From positions 2,043,501-2,107,500 of the forward strand of contig JAYKKM010000438.1 of NCBI GenBank assembly GCA_035772405.1: a DNA stretch of 64,000 nucleotides, in the 5' to 3' direction. The translations under genes were made by a program, and so were the position numbers. The notes under the pieces are model-generated. The model was not told the DNA's origin. It searched no databases and saw nothing but the letters and a program-made list of their open reading frames with translations. Below, one piece after another: positions 9,101 to 24,100 of the stretch; position 1 is the stretch's first letter, and each line of letters starts with the position of its first letter. The stretch comes from Chrysogorgia sp. JL179-B06 (taxonomy: Eukaryota > Cnidaria > Anthozoa > Scleralcyonacea > Chrysogorgiidae).

Positions 9101-12100
9101 GTTTTTCTGAGGATATGAGCTTTACGATCGTCCATATATTATAATGTTTCATGTTGCCTGAAGATTGCATTGAAACATTATGTTGCAATGAATAGCTATA
9201 AATATTTTATGATTTTAGACTTAAAATGTATATATTCCTACACCATAAATCCTTAGAACATACAATATATACTTGTAAATATATACCAAAATCTTCTCCT
9301 GACATTACAACCATTATATATACAGAACTTGTGACTAAGGCTCTTATCTTGGCAATGTTCAACCTCCATATAGCTCACTGGTCAGAGCACTGCGCTAGCA
9401 TCACAGGGTTGTGGGTTCAGTTCCACCTGGAAGGCCTTGATGTTGTATTTTTTGCAACTGCATGGTCCCAGTTTGGTCTAACACTTGAAATTTTCCTTCA
9501 CCATAAATCCTTAGAACATAAGAGCAACTGCAACTTCGTGCAGTTTGATGTAGTGGATTTCTATCCATCCATATCGGAGGAACTGCTAACGAAACCATTA
9601 ATTATGCCAAATAATTCATCCCAATCAGCCAAGAAGATTTAGAAATCATAACGCACACCCGAAAATTGCTGTCACTTTTGTCATCACTATGGGAAGATAT
9701 GATGAAGCCAAAGTGTGCAAGTTAGTGGGCTTCTACTCAGGGGTGGTGCCAGAGGCGGGCAGGTGAGGCTACAGCCCCCCGTCGGGATCCTTAGCCCCTG
9801 TTGGGAAAAAATTAACAATTCGTCGGTGAACGAACGGGAATTGGTTTTTTTTTCTTGATTCTTTTTCTGATATTCGATATTTCTCGTCAAAAAAACGGCA
9901 TGATATTTTTGGCCTTCAAATTATCACATTTTAAGTGGGCGTGACCGCAACCCCTAGTTAGCCCCGCGTCGGGGAATTTCTGGTGCCACCCTGCGACTTT
10001 CCGTATTTCGCCAACAAGATGCTCAGGATGTACAGTGCAGTACCAGCCAAACATCCGACAGCATCAGGAAAGAAATCACCAAAATTTTTAAAGATCAACA
10101 TTTGGCTAAAAATAACAATTCAAGCCAACCTGAAAGAAGTCAACTCCTTGGCTTGATGTTAACTTCAACCCTCTGACATACCTACAGTACAAACCCTACA
10201 AGAAACCGAACGACAATCCTATCTACATCCACACCAAACACCCGAATATAATTAAACAGTTACCATAAAATATAAGCAAGAGAATCAGCGGCATATACAA
10301 CAACGCGTTGAAAGCCAGTGGATATAAAGACACCATAGAGTGTAACCCACCCAACAACGAAGAATGCAGCGCAAGCACTAAGATAAGGGAAAAGAACATC
10401 ACCTGGTTCAACCCTCCGTATAGTAAAAAGTATAGCGAGCATAGTTCAAAGGAATCCAAGCTTGTAATGCCTGCTGCCTTTTACAGGGGACGCCATTTTT
10501 TTGCGCCTAGTACTGACAGAAGGGTCCGGAACCAATCTAACACTCGCGTGGCAAGGGGGTTTAGGTGTCAATCTCGTTCCCAGTTCTGGTAACTGACTTC
10601 AGGCTATTCAGGCTACACCCGTTTGTGCAATCTCGCGTAGATGATTTGTAGGGGAAAACAGTTTCGAGACGAACGTTGAAACTATCGAAGCGTTAAACAG
10701 ATTAAGAAACTTCATTTAGATGATTTGAAAGGATTCGAAAGATCTGTCTATGATAATTTTAGCAGTGTTATTGTGAGACCATAAGTGAAGTCAGCCGTAC
10801 CGCCATGCATTGAAAGCGGTCGCGGCATTCGGCCAATATTAGCATTCGGTTTAAAAACTGACGAATTTAATTTGACGTTTAAAAACTGACGATTTTTTTT
10901 CATTACAATTCTGCACGCGCTGTCCGACTTTTACAGTATACTTTCTGGAAAGTTATGTTTTATGTTAAATATTGTCAGACACAAAGTGTGACAGACTGAG
11001 AACTGTTTTTAATCCAATGTATATAATGAAATTAGTTTATTTATTACTGTAATAGTTTACGAGGTCTATGATTCTCCATTTTACGCCAGAACGCTTTCCT
11101 CTCGCTCACCAAAACGACATAGTCATAATCTGGTCACTTTCCCACAAGGGAAATTTCCAACGTTTTGCAGATGTTATAAGTTCGTAACTTGGAGAATAAT
11201 ACGGTTGAATGCCTCTGTCAGGAATCCCGAATAAATCCAAAAATATAGTACCAGGATGATTTTGAGTAGCATTGTAAGGTTTATAAAGTTAGATCTTCCA
11301 TTTATCTTGAAATAAATTCAAGATAACAACTTAAACAAGAGTATAAAACGTAAGTTGAAGACGACAACACAAGAGACAATGCAGCCGTGGCCGGCGCTTA
11401 CATAATAATAATAATAATAATAATAATAAAATTTCGTCTAATATGTTTTCTAATGTCATACTTTTTCTCTTTCAATTGTTGTTTTTCAGGCTAAGTTATT
11501 GTCTCAAATAAGACATCCAAATATTGTTTCCTATAAGGAATCATTTCAAGGGAACGATGGCTTTTTGTACATAGTGATGGCGTTTTGTGAAGGTGGCGAT
11601 ATGTACACAAGATTGAAGGCTCAAAAAGGAAAGCACTTAGAAGAAAGGCAGATTGTTGAGTGGTTTGTACAGATTGCCATGGCTTTGCAGGTATTTGCAC
11701 TGTAATTTACTGTACCAGACTGCACAATGTAACTACATTATACAGTACTGAGTCAGTGCATTGTACAAACTGTATACTGTACTAATACTGTGTTGGAGTA
11801 TGCACTATACTGTCTTGCAGTGCACACTACTGTCTTGCAGCGCACACTATACTGTCTTGCAGTGCACACTGTACTGTCTTGCAGTGCACACTATACTGTC
11901 TTGCAGTGCACACTATACTGTCTTGAAGTGCACACTGTACTGTCTTGCAGCGCACACTTAACTGTCTTGCAGTGCACACTATACTGTCTTGCAGTGCACA
12001 CTGTACTGTCTTGCAGCGCATACTTAACTGTCTTGAAGTACACACTGTACTGTTTTGAAGTACACACTGTACAGTCTTGCAATGCACACTGTACTGTCTT

Positions 12101-15100
12101 GAAGTACACACTGTACTGTCTTGAAGTACACACTTTACTGTCTTGCAATGCACACTGTATACTGTCTTGCAGTGCACACTTAACTGTCTTGCAGTGCACA
12201 CTATACTGTCTTGCAGTGCACACTATACTGTCTTGCAGTGCACACTGTACTGTCTTGCAGTGCACACTTAACTGTCTTGCAGTGCACACTATACTGTCTT
12301 GCAGTGCACACTGTACTGTCTTGCAGTGCACACTATATACTGTCTTTCAGTACACACTGTACTGTCCTTCAGTGCACACTATACTATCTTGCAGTGCACA
12401 CTATACTGTCTTGCAGTGCACACTGTACTGTCTTGCAATGCACACTGTACTGTCTTGAAGTACACACTGTAGTCTTGAAGTACACACTGTACTGTCTTGC
12501 AATGCACACTTTACTGTCTTACAGTGCACACTGTACTGTCTTACAGTGCACACTGTACTGTATTGCAGTGCACGCTGTACTGTATTGCAGTGCACACTGC
12601 ACTGTATTGCAGTGCACATTGTACTGTATTGCAGTGCACATTGTACTGTATTGCAGTGCACACTGTACTGTATTGCAGTGCACACTGAACTGTATTGCAG
12701 TGCACACTGACCTGTATTGCAGTCACATTGTGCTGTATTGCAGTGCACACTGTACTGTATTGCAGTGCACACTGTATTGCAGTGCACACTGTACTGTCTT
12801 GCAATGCACACTCTACTGTATTGCAGTGCATACTGTACTGTATAGCAGTACACATTGTACTGTATTGCAGTGCACACTGTACTGTATTGCAGTGCACACT
12901 GTACTGTCTTACAGTGCACACTGTACTGTCTTACAGTGCACACTGTACTGTCTTACAGTGCACACTGTACTGTCTTGCAGTGTACACTGTACTGTATTGC
13001 AGTGCACATTGTACTGTATTGCAGTGCACACTGTACTGTATTGCAGCGCACACTGTACTGTATTGCAGTCACATTGTGCTGTATTGCAGTGCACATTGTA
13101 CTGTATTGCAGTGCACACTGTACTGTATTGCAGTGTACACTGTACTGTATTGCAGTACACACTGTACTGTATTGTAGTGCACACTGTACTGTATTGCAGT
13201 ACATACTTTACTGTATTGCAGTGCATACTCTACTGTCTTGCAGTGTACACTGTAATGTCTTGCAATACACACTGTACTGTCTTGCAGTGCACACTGTACT
13301 GTCTCGCAGTGTGCACTTTACTGTCTTGCAATACACGCTGTACTGTCTTGCAGTTTACACTGTACTGTCTTGCAGTGTACACTTTACTGTCTTGAAGTGC
13401 ACACTGTACTGTCTTGTAATGCACACTGCCACACCGTACTATCATGCAGTTCACACTATACTGTCTTGCAATGCACACTGTACTGTCTTGCAGTGTGCAC
13501 TCTACTGTCTTGCAATGCACACTGTACTGTATTGCAATGCACACTGTACTGTCTTGCTGTCTTGCAATGTACACTGTACTGTTTTGCAGTGCGCACTCTA
13601 CTATCTTGCAGTGCACAATGTACTGCCTTGCAGTGCACACTGTACTGTCGTGCAGTGCACACACTGTACAGTCTTGTAGTGCACACTATACTGTCTTGCA
13701 GTGCGCACTCTACTATCTTGCAGTGCACATTGTACTGCCTTGCAGTGCACATACTGTACTGTCTTGTAGATGCAATTTCCATTAGCACAGTAGCACCCAC
13801 TATTGATTGTATTTTTGTTTTAGTATTTGCACGATCGTCACATTCTTCATCGGGATTTGAAAACACAGAATATATTCCTGACCAAAAGTAAAATAATCAA
13901 GGTAAGTCTTAATGCACATTGCATTATACAACAAGTGTGTAGGACATGGTTGTATATAGATTTATATTTTGCGGTCTGTATCCTCTAAAACTGCGATTTC
14001 TGATCGTATCAGATGATACGGACCTCGCAGGCTAAATCCACCCGCCAAAAGTTTAATTTATTTAATAAAAACGATGTAAGACTCACAAGTTGAATCCAAG
14101 CAAAATGGCTTCAGATAGTGAAAGCTATAACGAGCTCTCCGTATATTAAGCTTCTTTACTAGACTAGTTAACTCAAAGAGTAGTAAAAAAGTAGAGTGCC
14201 GCGTAGACAGTGTTTTGGATATATAGCAAAGTGAAAAGGTGGTAAACTGCCAAGATTTTTAGTGACGAAATACTGTCGTTTCGAGCGAAGCCCTTGATCA
14301 GAGTAAGACGAGATGATGAAGGGTTCCGCTCGAAACGTCAGTATTTCGTCACTAAAAATCTTGGCAGTTTACCACCTTTTCACTTTGCTAGTTAACTCAA
14401 ATGCGGCTCCAAACTCAAGAGACGGCTGAGACAAGCTTCTGTAAGCTTCATTTATACGCCTCGTGGTTTAGTTTTGAGCCTAGGTTGATGTCATCTATAT
14501 ATATATCCACTTGCAGCGAGCTTCTCGCTATGATTGGAAAAGAGGCTTTATACTGTATATACCTGCAGACTAAATCCACTTGTAAAAAATTTGATTTAGA
14601 GTTTTTACAAACCAATCTGTCACTTTTATCTTCAAAGAAAGCAGAAAAAATAAACACGTTATTCAGACCATAGGCTTAGCCTGCGAGTAGGCCCATTAGG
14701 AAATAAGGGAGAGAAAAAATGAGCCTGCACGGAAAGCATACAAAAATGAATTACGCTCATTCAGCTAATTTAATTAATCAGATGTCAAACGTGCCAAATT
14801 AATTAATCAACGCTCACCGAAAAAGATTCACATAGATGAAAAAAACCTGGCGATAGGTCTGGTAACGACCTTTATTGTTTTTACAAGACACCACAGGAGT
14901 TCGTCGTGAAGACTTTAAATGTACATGGCTGATGAAGCGGGCAAAGAAAACAAACATCCTAGCGAAGTTCGCGTGGAAAGAACCCTGCCTACCTCTTTCT
15001 CGGCTACAGTCTGCGAACGATATCAAGGAGTGAAATCTTCAAATCATTGGCTGGATCCTTGAAAACTGGTCCTCGAAAATAGTTGGTTTATGAGACTGGA

Positions 15101-18100
15101 GCAATTTTAGAATACCCGTCCACTTTTGAAACCGCATTTAAAGGCAGAAATACAAACCAGGTCGCTCTAAAATCTCTTTAAATATAATGTCGAGGGTTTA
15201 TATTGTGTATACTTGTTGATTGTTATCAAATTGAAAGGGTCTTTTAAAGAACGAAGCACTAAAAATTGTATATGATGAACTTCCGTAGTCTGACCTTTAA
15301 TATATATGCAAACAGTAAAGTGGACGGGTATTCTATAATTATACCATGAGACTGATATAGAAGTCAGTGACGGCACGCAGACGCTCGATCGGATCAGTTT
15401 CAAGAAAACTACCCGGTCAGGAACTATTGACAAATTGTCCGTTGAAGAACAGCAAAGATGTCGATTCCGTCGACGAGACAATAAAACGTAACACGTTGCT
15501 CTACTTTTAACTTCAAACTAATTAGTTGACAACTCTCCCAAAACAATATCTATCGCATTTAACTTCCGTTTTTAATCAGTATCAGCCAATGGGAATTTTA
15601 CGTCCTGATTCAGGACGCACAGATTCGTCTTTGTATGCTTTCCGTGCAGGCTAATTTTCCGGGGTCGGTGTTCCGTACTCAATATCTTGGGCATAGTCCC
15701 CCCCTATAGATATGAATCTCAAATCCCTTTAACCCCAGCTTGTGGTATTTCGTTGAGATGGATTCATTTGATATTAACCTCGTTGAGATTGATTCATTAG
15801 ATATCCATTTCGTTGAGATTGATTCATATGAAACGTAACCAGCAATGATAAAACGCAACTTGTACAACTTTATTCAATCTAATTCTTCAAGGTTGGTGAT
15901 CTTGGTATTGCTAGAGTACTCGAAAATGCTTCCGATATGGCCACTACCCTCATTGGTACTCCTTACTACATGTCGCCAGAGTTATTCTCCAATAAACCTT
16001 ACAACTATAAGGTATTGTTTGTTCACTGTCTTACTAGGCCTCGAAATACGTGAGGATGCATGTCTGCCATTTCTTTTTTTGGCGGACTGGTAAACGTTTA
16101 GCTTGGCCAGTGACTCTGAGACGATAGTTACCGCGTAGCGTGGTGACTATTGAGTTTTCAAAAGAAACTCATAATGGTGTCACCTCAGTCTCGGTGATTA
16201 TCGTTATATTTTCAATATATATTCAATATATATTCAATATGTATTCAACGATAGTCGAGGTGACTTCGGTGACTAATTGTTAAATATATTTGATATGACG
16301 CCATTACAGTAGTCCAATGTGGGTAGAATTATCAACTTCAGTATATAGTCTATCCGCACCAGCAATCGGGGTAGAATCCCTAATACGTCTTAGTAAACCC
16401 AATTTGAATGGACCCCTATACATTTGCACTATATATATGCGCCCCTAGATATTTGAACGAATTTTAGACATTTGAACGATATTTGACCCATTGTATGATA
16501 AAGATACACTTTCTTCCTTTATCAGCCTTTGGTGTCTGTTTGTACTAACTACTGAGTTGAATATTTCATGAGTCATTGTGAGACAAATAATTTCTTAGTG
16601 TTTGATGGTAGAAACAGCAGTAGACTTCTGTTCAGTATTCTGTTCGGTGCAGGTACAGGTAAAAGTTTGGGCTATTTAGTTAGATAGTTTGATGTCCTAT
16701 CAAACACTTAAATTCAGACAACACAAATTTCTCAGAGATACAGGTATTGTCCACTGAAAATCTATTCAGTTTGGTAAATGAATGGGCTATATATTGCCTA
16801 ATTCAAGAAAAAGAACTACTGTAAGCAACTACGCTATAAAAGCTTCAAACAGTAAGCGGGCGCGAGGGGTTGTTGCGTATACACGTATTTCTAGTTAAAT
16901 ATATTTGATATGACGCTGCTTCTGAAAACTTGGTCTGACATTATGTCAGACCAACCCAGGTTTTGGTCGGACATGATCGGACACTAATTATTTTTGAAAT
17001 CAATGGAGAAAATTAAAATTTTAATTAAACAACTTAAAAGAAAAGTAAATAAAACAGAAGAAAAGTTGTACTCTGGCTTGTACAATACATTGTAACAACC
17101 TCACTGGCACAACTGTATGCACAATGGTCAATAGAACAACAACTTAGTTAAAACAACTTTAGGATTCAAGTTGAATCCTTACAATGCGTGTATTGGGTAT
17201 ATCTTAATTGGCGACAAACTAGACAAATTGTTCAGTGTAACAGCTCCTTAGGACTGTGGAAGTTTGGGAGAACGAGAAATTGCCGTGGGAATTTTCCGCA
17301 GCGATTGCGAGTTATTCCCAAACTTTCACGAAAAATGTTTTCTATTTCTTTTACAACATTACATTTTCAATATAGGTAAAACGCGTAGGAATAAGGTTCA
17401 TTTATTAAAATCTGCATGAACATGCCAAAATTACTCCCAGCTATCAATGCGACTGAATTGTTAGAGAAAAAGCAATTTTGCGACAAGATATACATATTTG
17501 TTGTCTTTTAAGATCAGAATTATATATTTTTAAACTTTTAAAAAGTTTTCGAATTCAAAAATGGCAGAAATTGACAGGTGATTATAGAGTTTCTCGTGCC
17601 GTGATTGGTCGAGATGGACGGCCTATTTTGTTATAGTCACCTCGGGCGAGGTAACTATAACATTTTCAGCGATTTAAAAATGGCGGCTTCTCGGTAAGGG
17701 ACCTGTCATTATTTATGGACGGGGTAAATGAAAATGCTAAGACCTAAATGGTTGGGTAAAAAAAATCACTTCTCTGAAGGGTTGGGTAGCAAAATTTTTA
17801 TGACTATTTACATAAAACAATTGAGAGTTCATCATTTAAAATTGGAATCTCATCATCAGTTCTGCTTATGTCATCAGTGCACATTAGCTTTTTTATTGTA
17901 TTTCTCTCCTTGTTTTCCTTGGATACCTGCTCTAGTGAGATTCTAATCTGAAAGGTACAGTATAGGTTCTGTCTGTATATCTATTTGGGTTTGTTATTAA
18001 AACTTGTATCGACGATATACTGGGAATTGGGCTTTATCTAACTTTTTTCTTCTTGGGTTGGGTAAAAGATTTTCTTTAACCATAAATGGTTGTGACGGTT

Positions 18101-21100
18101 ATATTTCTCATCTTAATTTGAATGGGTAAAATATTTTTCAGCACCAAATCTATTTCTCTTCGTCCCCGACCATAAATAATGACCGGTCCCTAAGATTTAA
18201 GAATTTCTTGATTTAAAAGTTATAACAGGCTAAAATTCTTGCTCGTGCATCATGGTGTCGGCTGCGCAATTTTCCCTTTCGTAAACGGTCGTTACCATCT
18301 CATTTCTCATAGAATGTTGGGTAAGCGGAGTGAAATTCCTCGTGGTCCCAAGGTTCCCGCATACTTTGTTTGGTGCGGTGACATGTTCGTCGTGAAATTC
18401 AAAATATGTAAATATTTAGTATTTAGTACAGGAGAAGAGCGTTCATGCAGAAGAAATTATACATGGCAAACTATCAATCCTGGACCAGTAAACTCGATTT
18501 TATGATAGATAGTCACAACGTATATGTAGATACTTTCCAAAAGGCAAACGACGTTATTCGGGATTTCGAAATATCAATCGCAACAACGTACGCTGCGAGG
18601 TTTCAAAATATATTTGTGGACTGACAAAATATTTTTGTCGACTGAAACATTATATGCGCATTGCATATATGAACCACCGTAATATACTGTATAACCATAA
18701 ATGTATAGTTAAGCATTTCTGCATTTTCCATAGAACATTCGTAAAATCACTTACTGGTCATAGATGCTTTTAAATAAGTGATAAAACGTGTTGTGCTGCG
18801 TAGGCAGTGAAGAAATACAAATCAAAATGTATAAAAAGGTTGGTGTACTGCCGAAATAGCGTGTAAGTTGTCTAACGTTTCGAGCGAAGGCCCTTCATCA
18901 GTAGCCTGTGTACAGCCTGAATATACACCTGTAATACAGTCTGTGAAAACTCGCACGATAGCTTGTCGACCCCCCGCGGAGCTACTCAGATCTGAGTAGT
19001 AGATTTTGAGTGGTCAAATCACAACCCTTGACTTGTTCCAGTTACAATTGGTTTTCTGGGAATTCTTGTGAGATCAAATAATCCAATCAAATAAACAATT
19101 ATGAATCATATGAGTATTAAACCACTCAAAATCTACTACTCAGATCTGAGTAGCTCAGTGGGGGGGGGCGACAAGCTATCGTGCGAGTTTTCACAGACTG
19201 AATTACAGGAGTATATTCAGGCTGTACACAGGCTATTCATCAGTGAGTTTAGTTTAGTTTAATGAATTTGTCACAATATATTTACAATTTCTATTAATAC
19301 AAAAAGTACATACAAATACAACGAATAAGACAGGTGTGACAGGAGAACGGAACAGGACTTACGTCCCAATTGACACCTGACCCCTTAATGGTCGATTTTG
19401 GACTTATTGGACATAGCCAGGTGGGCTATAGGCAGGTAGTTTGATAGAGTAAATTTTGTGGAGACTAGACTTAAATAGAGCGAGAGAATTGTAGGATTTG
19501 AGACTAGATGGGAGAGTGTTCCACAGTTCAGCTGACCTGATAAAAAACGATTTTCGGAAGTAGTCCTGTTTATGTTTTATAATTAAATTAAAGTTATTAG
19601 GATCATAATTTCGAGATTTGTATTTTGTTTCAAAAGTGCTTAAATAATTGTTAACGTCGGTAGAGATGAGACCCTTTCTAGATTTGAAGATTAATGTCAA
19701 GTCGGAGATTTCTCTACGAAACTCTAGTGGGATGAGGTTTGTTTTGGTCAATCTTTTGGCGTATGACAATTCCGGTGGATAGTTCAGAATAAATTTGGTT
19801 GCATGCCGCTGGACATTTTCAATTAACGAGCGATGTTTACTGGTGTAAGGTGACCACAAGTTACTGCCATACTCGAGCTTGGGCCTTACAAGGGTGCAGT
19901 ATAACAATTTTCTTGTTCTTGAAACATAAAGTGAAATAATCACTCAGTTATTATTTCACTTTACGTTTCACTCTCTGACGAAGGGTCGCTCGAAACGTTA
20001 GACAACTTACACACTATTTCATTGACTTGCTCCAAATCTGCCTCTTGATTGTTTCAGGTTTGTTTAAATTTGTTTTTTTCAAAGAACTCGCCAAGATGCT
20101 TGTTCGCTTTTTAGATAGAAATAGTACAAAAGAACACGAGGAGACGCGAAATAATAAAGTGTGCGGGAACCTTGAGACCACGAGGAATTTCACTCCGCTT
20201 ACCCAGCATTCTACGAGAGCTGGGATGGTAATGGTAACGACCGTTTACGAAAGGGGAAATTGCGTCGCCTGCCAGATACTCAAAACAACAACATTTTTGC
20301 GAAAGAATCTCTATTTGACAAATAGTTTGAACAACAAACTGAATTATAAGACAGCATTCGAAAGCTTATCATGGTTTTTGAAAAGATGAACAAATGCCTT
20401 TCAATAATTTACGTCTTAGGCCCGAAAAAAGACGGCAGTTTTTATAAATAATAAGTTTATTGTCAATCCGAGTTCCTCTCAAGTCTCGACTATCATTCGC
20501 CATAGCAGTTCGTCAGTGTGCTGTTTATAAAAATCCATTGACGGCCGCAATTTAATATACGTGACAGATGCTGATACACATGAAGAGCCCCCGAGTTTTA
20601 CTCCAAACAACATGGTTCTGTATCTCCATCTACTTTGAAAAACGTGGTCTGCTGAAGAAGTCAATGCTTTGCCTGGTACCAGTAAAAATGCAGATTGACA
20701 AGTTAGAGTATTTTGAGCTGTCAAAAGTGAACCCGGTGTTGTACTTAAAACCCAGTTCCGTCAGGATATTTTAACAGTTGATCGTTTATGTTAACGTTAG
20801 CTCAGTCTTTCACTTGTAGTTCTGCTCGAATTTACAGCAAAATCGCTTTTTGTTTAGCACATTTTGGCCTCTACTTCCACTGAGAGCATAACATCGGTAT
20901 GTGCTCAGATCGAGCATTGTTCTGTTAAGTGTTGATCCACGTAAAATCATGTGATCTCTCGCCTCGTTCATTAATACGCGACTTCGGAAATAACAATATA
21001 GATAATTAAACATTTTCCTTCCTTTGTTTCTCGCTTTTAACCAATCAGAACACACCTTTTCAAAATGTTATTATTATCATTTATATATCCGGCGCGAGGG

Positions 21101-24100
21101 GAATTCGACGAAATAATAACCCTCGGGATGATATATCATCCCGAGGAGTAATATTTCGACGAATTCCCCAAGCGAAGGGTCTATAAATTATATATTATAC
21201 CGAAACAATCTTGAATGCTGTCTTGAAACGTCCTGTTGTTCCTCCATTGTTTACCGGCTCGTCTTGCTTTACGCGCGTGTTGTTTGGTTTTCGCGCGTGG
21301 TATTTGGTTTCGCGCGTGGTATTTGGTTTCGCGCTTGATACTCGTCAAATGCCCCTCCACTGAGGGGAATTCACTATTATATATACGCCGCCACAGCGGG
21401 AAATTCGAGTTTAAATTGACTGGTCACGTGGTACAAATCTAGCTCTTTCATTCGATAATTTATAGTTGAGGTATAATATTATGTTTTATAGTACGTCATG
21501 ACTATCCGGTAAATACGTACCTAAAATGAACAGGTTTTGTGATTGGCTATATGCAACAAAGGTGGTTAGGGTTAGGACATTGGTTTCTTTGTGGTTGATT
21601 CTATTGTTTTATTGTTTTAATCAACCAATCACAAAACTTGATAGTATAGGTAGGTGATGACCCCGACTATCGAGTAAAAATCGTGCACCCACATTCAGCT
21701 CGAACTAATGTATACGTATTATCGTTGTCTTTGCTCTAGTCTGATGTTTGGTCGTTGGGATGTTGCCTGTACGAGATGTGTACTTTAAAACACGCGTTTA
21801 ATGCCAAGGACATGAATTCGTTGGTCTATAAAATCCTTAAAGGAAAGGTCAGTACAAAATCAACGACGCATGCCTACGAGAGGACGCTGAACAGTGGACG
21901 GTGAAAGGAGAACCTTGCTTCTATGAATTAACTATTTTCTGGGTTTTTTAAAGTGCCTATGCAATGAAAAATTCAGTTGTAAAATAACTCTTTTATTTGA
22001 AGGAACTCTTGAAACTATAAAGACTAACCATTTACAACTTTTTTTCATATCTCACTTCACTCTTGAGATATTAAGATTTGTTTAATATCTAAATGATCAT
22101 ACTTATGACATCACAATGCATAATGACTTATTGAAAAATTCTGCATATCTTTACCATTATCACATAGAATCGTTTGATGATTTGCATATTTGATGTCATT
22201 GGATACATCCACGCACATGCACCTGCATTTCTAGTGATTTCATTACATAATCTCAAGGATATATAAGCGTTTTCAATAAGTTATTATGCAGTGTGATGTC
22301 ATAAGTATGATCATTTACATATTAAACAAATCTTAATATCTCAAGAGTGAAGTGAGATATGGAAAAGTTGTAAATGGTTTGTCTTTATAGTTTCAAGAGT
22401 TCTTTCAAACAAGAGTTATTTTACAACTGAATTTTTTATTGCATAGGCACTTTAACCTAAAAGAAAAAGCTGAAATATTTTGTGTAAACACATCGTGGTT
22501 AAAACCCCCTCCGGATATCGCACAGCATAATTCCAGGGCATGTAGCCGGGAACCTGATCTCGTAGCGGTCTTATATAATAGACCTTTTTCATGAATACCA
22601 GCATGCATTTTCCGCGCGACGTCATGCATATTCCTTTCAATTTATTGTGAATTCAAAAGAATGACATCATTCCTTTCTATTGTATCTGATGAGCTGATTT
22701 TGAAACTTGCATATTTGCATAACGTAAATTGACGAGAGATCATTAGAAGCTCTGAGTTTGCAAGCAAATCAAACTGTGACGCTCGCGAAATAGGTTTAGT
22801 GTCTGGCCAATATAGTTTCTTTGTTAACATTAAACGCATAAAATCTTGAACCATATTAGGCTTCTCTCACTGGATAATTAGAGCCAACGGCGGCCATTAC
22901 TAAGGGACCAACGTCGCAGTAAATCTGTAGGTAGGAAAAATGTCTTCTGGTCCTCTTTATAGTAAAATTATTTTATTTTGTTGATGGTAACTGGTAAGAG
23001 CACATAATCGAACAAAAAACCTCATAGGGTTCTCAGTTGGTCCCTTAGTAATGGCGGACTTTCGGCTTCATTTTCTGGACAATAGTTGCTCACCAAATGT
23101 AGTCACCAAATGTACAACGTTTCATGTCGTGACGTCATCACGAACATTTTTGTACGACGTTCGCTCGAGAATTACGATGAAGTGTTTTTGAATAATATGG
23201 TAATGAAGATAGTACGATAAACAGTTGAATATAACCATTATAATAAGCCTAATATACTAACCCCTATGTCGGGTTAGTGCAAGTGTTCGTATTATATGGT
23301 CAGGATTAGTCTTGCAATTAAAACAATTAGATTATGAGCTCGAAATTTCTATGAAATTATAAAATTATTTCAAAATTATTTCGAAAAACGAGACATAAGC
23401 TTTTTATTTTTGCGAAAATCTCGGTATTCAATATCTATCGATAATCAGATAACGAGTAGCGTAGCCAATCAGATTGCAGTATTGGCATTAGACAACTCGT
23501 AAGTTTTTACTAATTGTTAATTAGTAAAATATCAATCATCACCTATCGCCAATCCGCGATTCGTTCATTATCTATTTAACAATTAGACAACTCGCCCTCG
23601 TTGTCTATTTAACAATTAGTCACTGAAGTCGAGGTGATTATCGGTGAATACTCAATATTCAATTGAGAAGTTTTAAACAGACAGTTTGAACTGTGTTTTA
23701 TATAATTTGTAAATCCAATCCTCGATGTTTTCTTCACGCTTGACAGCTTTCAAAAATAATAATAATAATAATAATAATAGATGTATTAGTAGCATTATGC
23801 AATAGTCTCAATGCTCTTACAACAATATATTCTTAATTTTACTTATAAAACTTATTACAGTTTCATTATTAGATAAAGCCTATACTACATATTTTCCCAC
23901 TATGAACAAAAAAAAACAACTATTAATTTTAAAAAAGAAAAGTCTTAACTGCTGACTTAAAATTACCCAACATATCAAAGCTTCTAATTGTGGTAATGAA
24001 TTCCACAGTTTTGGTGCCGAAACCGAGAACGCTCTGTCTCCATGAGTCACCGTTTTGGATTTTGGCTCAAGTAGCAAATTACTGTCTGATGATCTCAAAG

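Larger units (their letters stand above)
18245..20275. repeat. Composite 2-kb inverted repeat enclosing a foldback and a LINE
   Basis: Outer arms 18245-18365 and 20163-20275 are inverted copies (agcggagtgaaattcctcg ... cgaggaatttcactccgct). A second inverted pair (18853-18901 and 19975-20022, cgtttcgagcgaaggcccttc) lies within. These enclose the foldback at 18905-19230 and the LINE fragment at 19243-19945, so the structure has grown by successive insertions. Confidence 0.65.

Noticed and set aside
11799..13767. CRISPR-like array
   Set aside because: There are no unique spacers; the units are head-to-tail tandem repeats in a eukaryotic intron.
11790..13891. Many long open frames on both strands, up to 394 codons
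   Set aside because: They are produced by the 22-bp tandem array, whose period is 1 modulo 3 and which lacks stop codons. All frames give the same 22-residue repeat.
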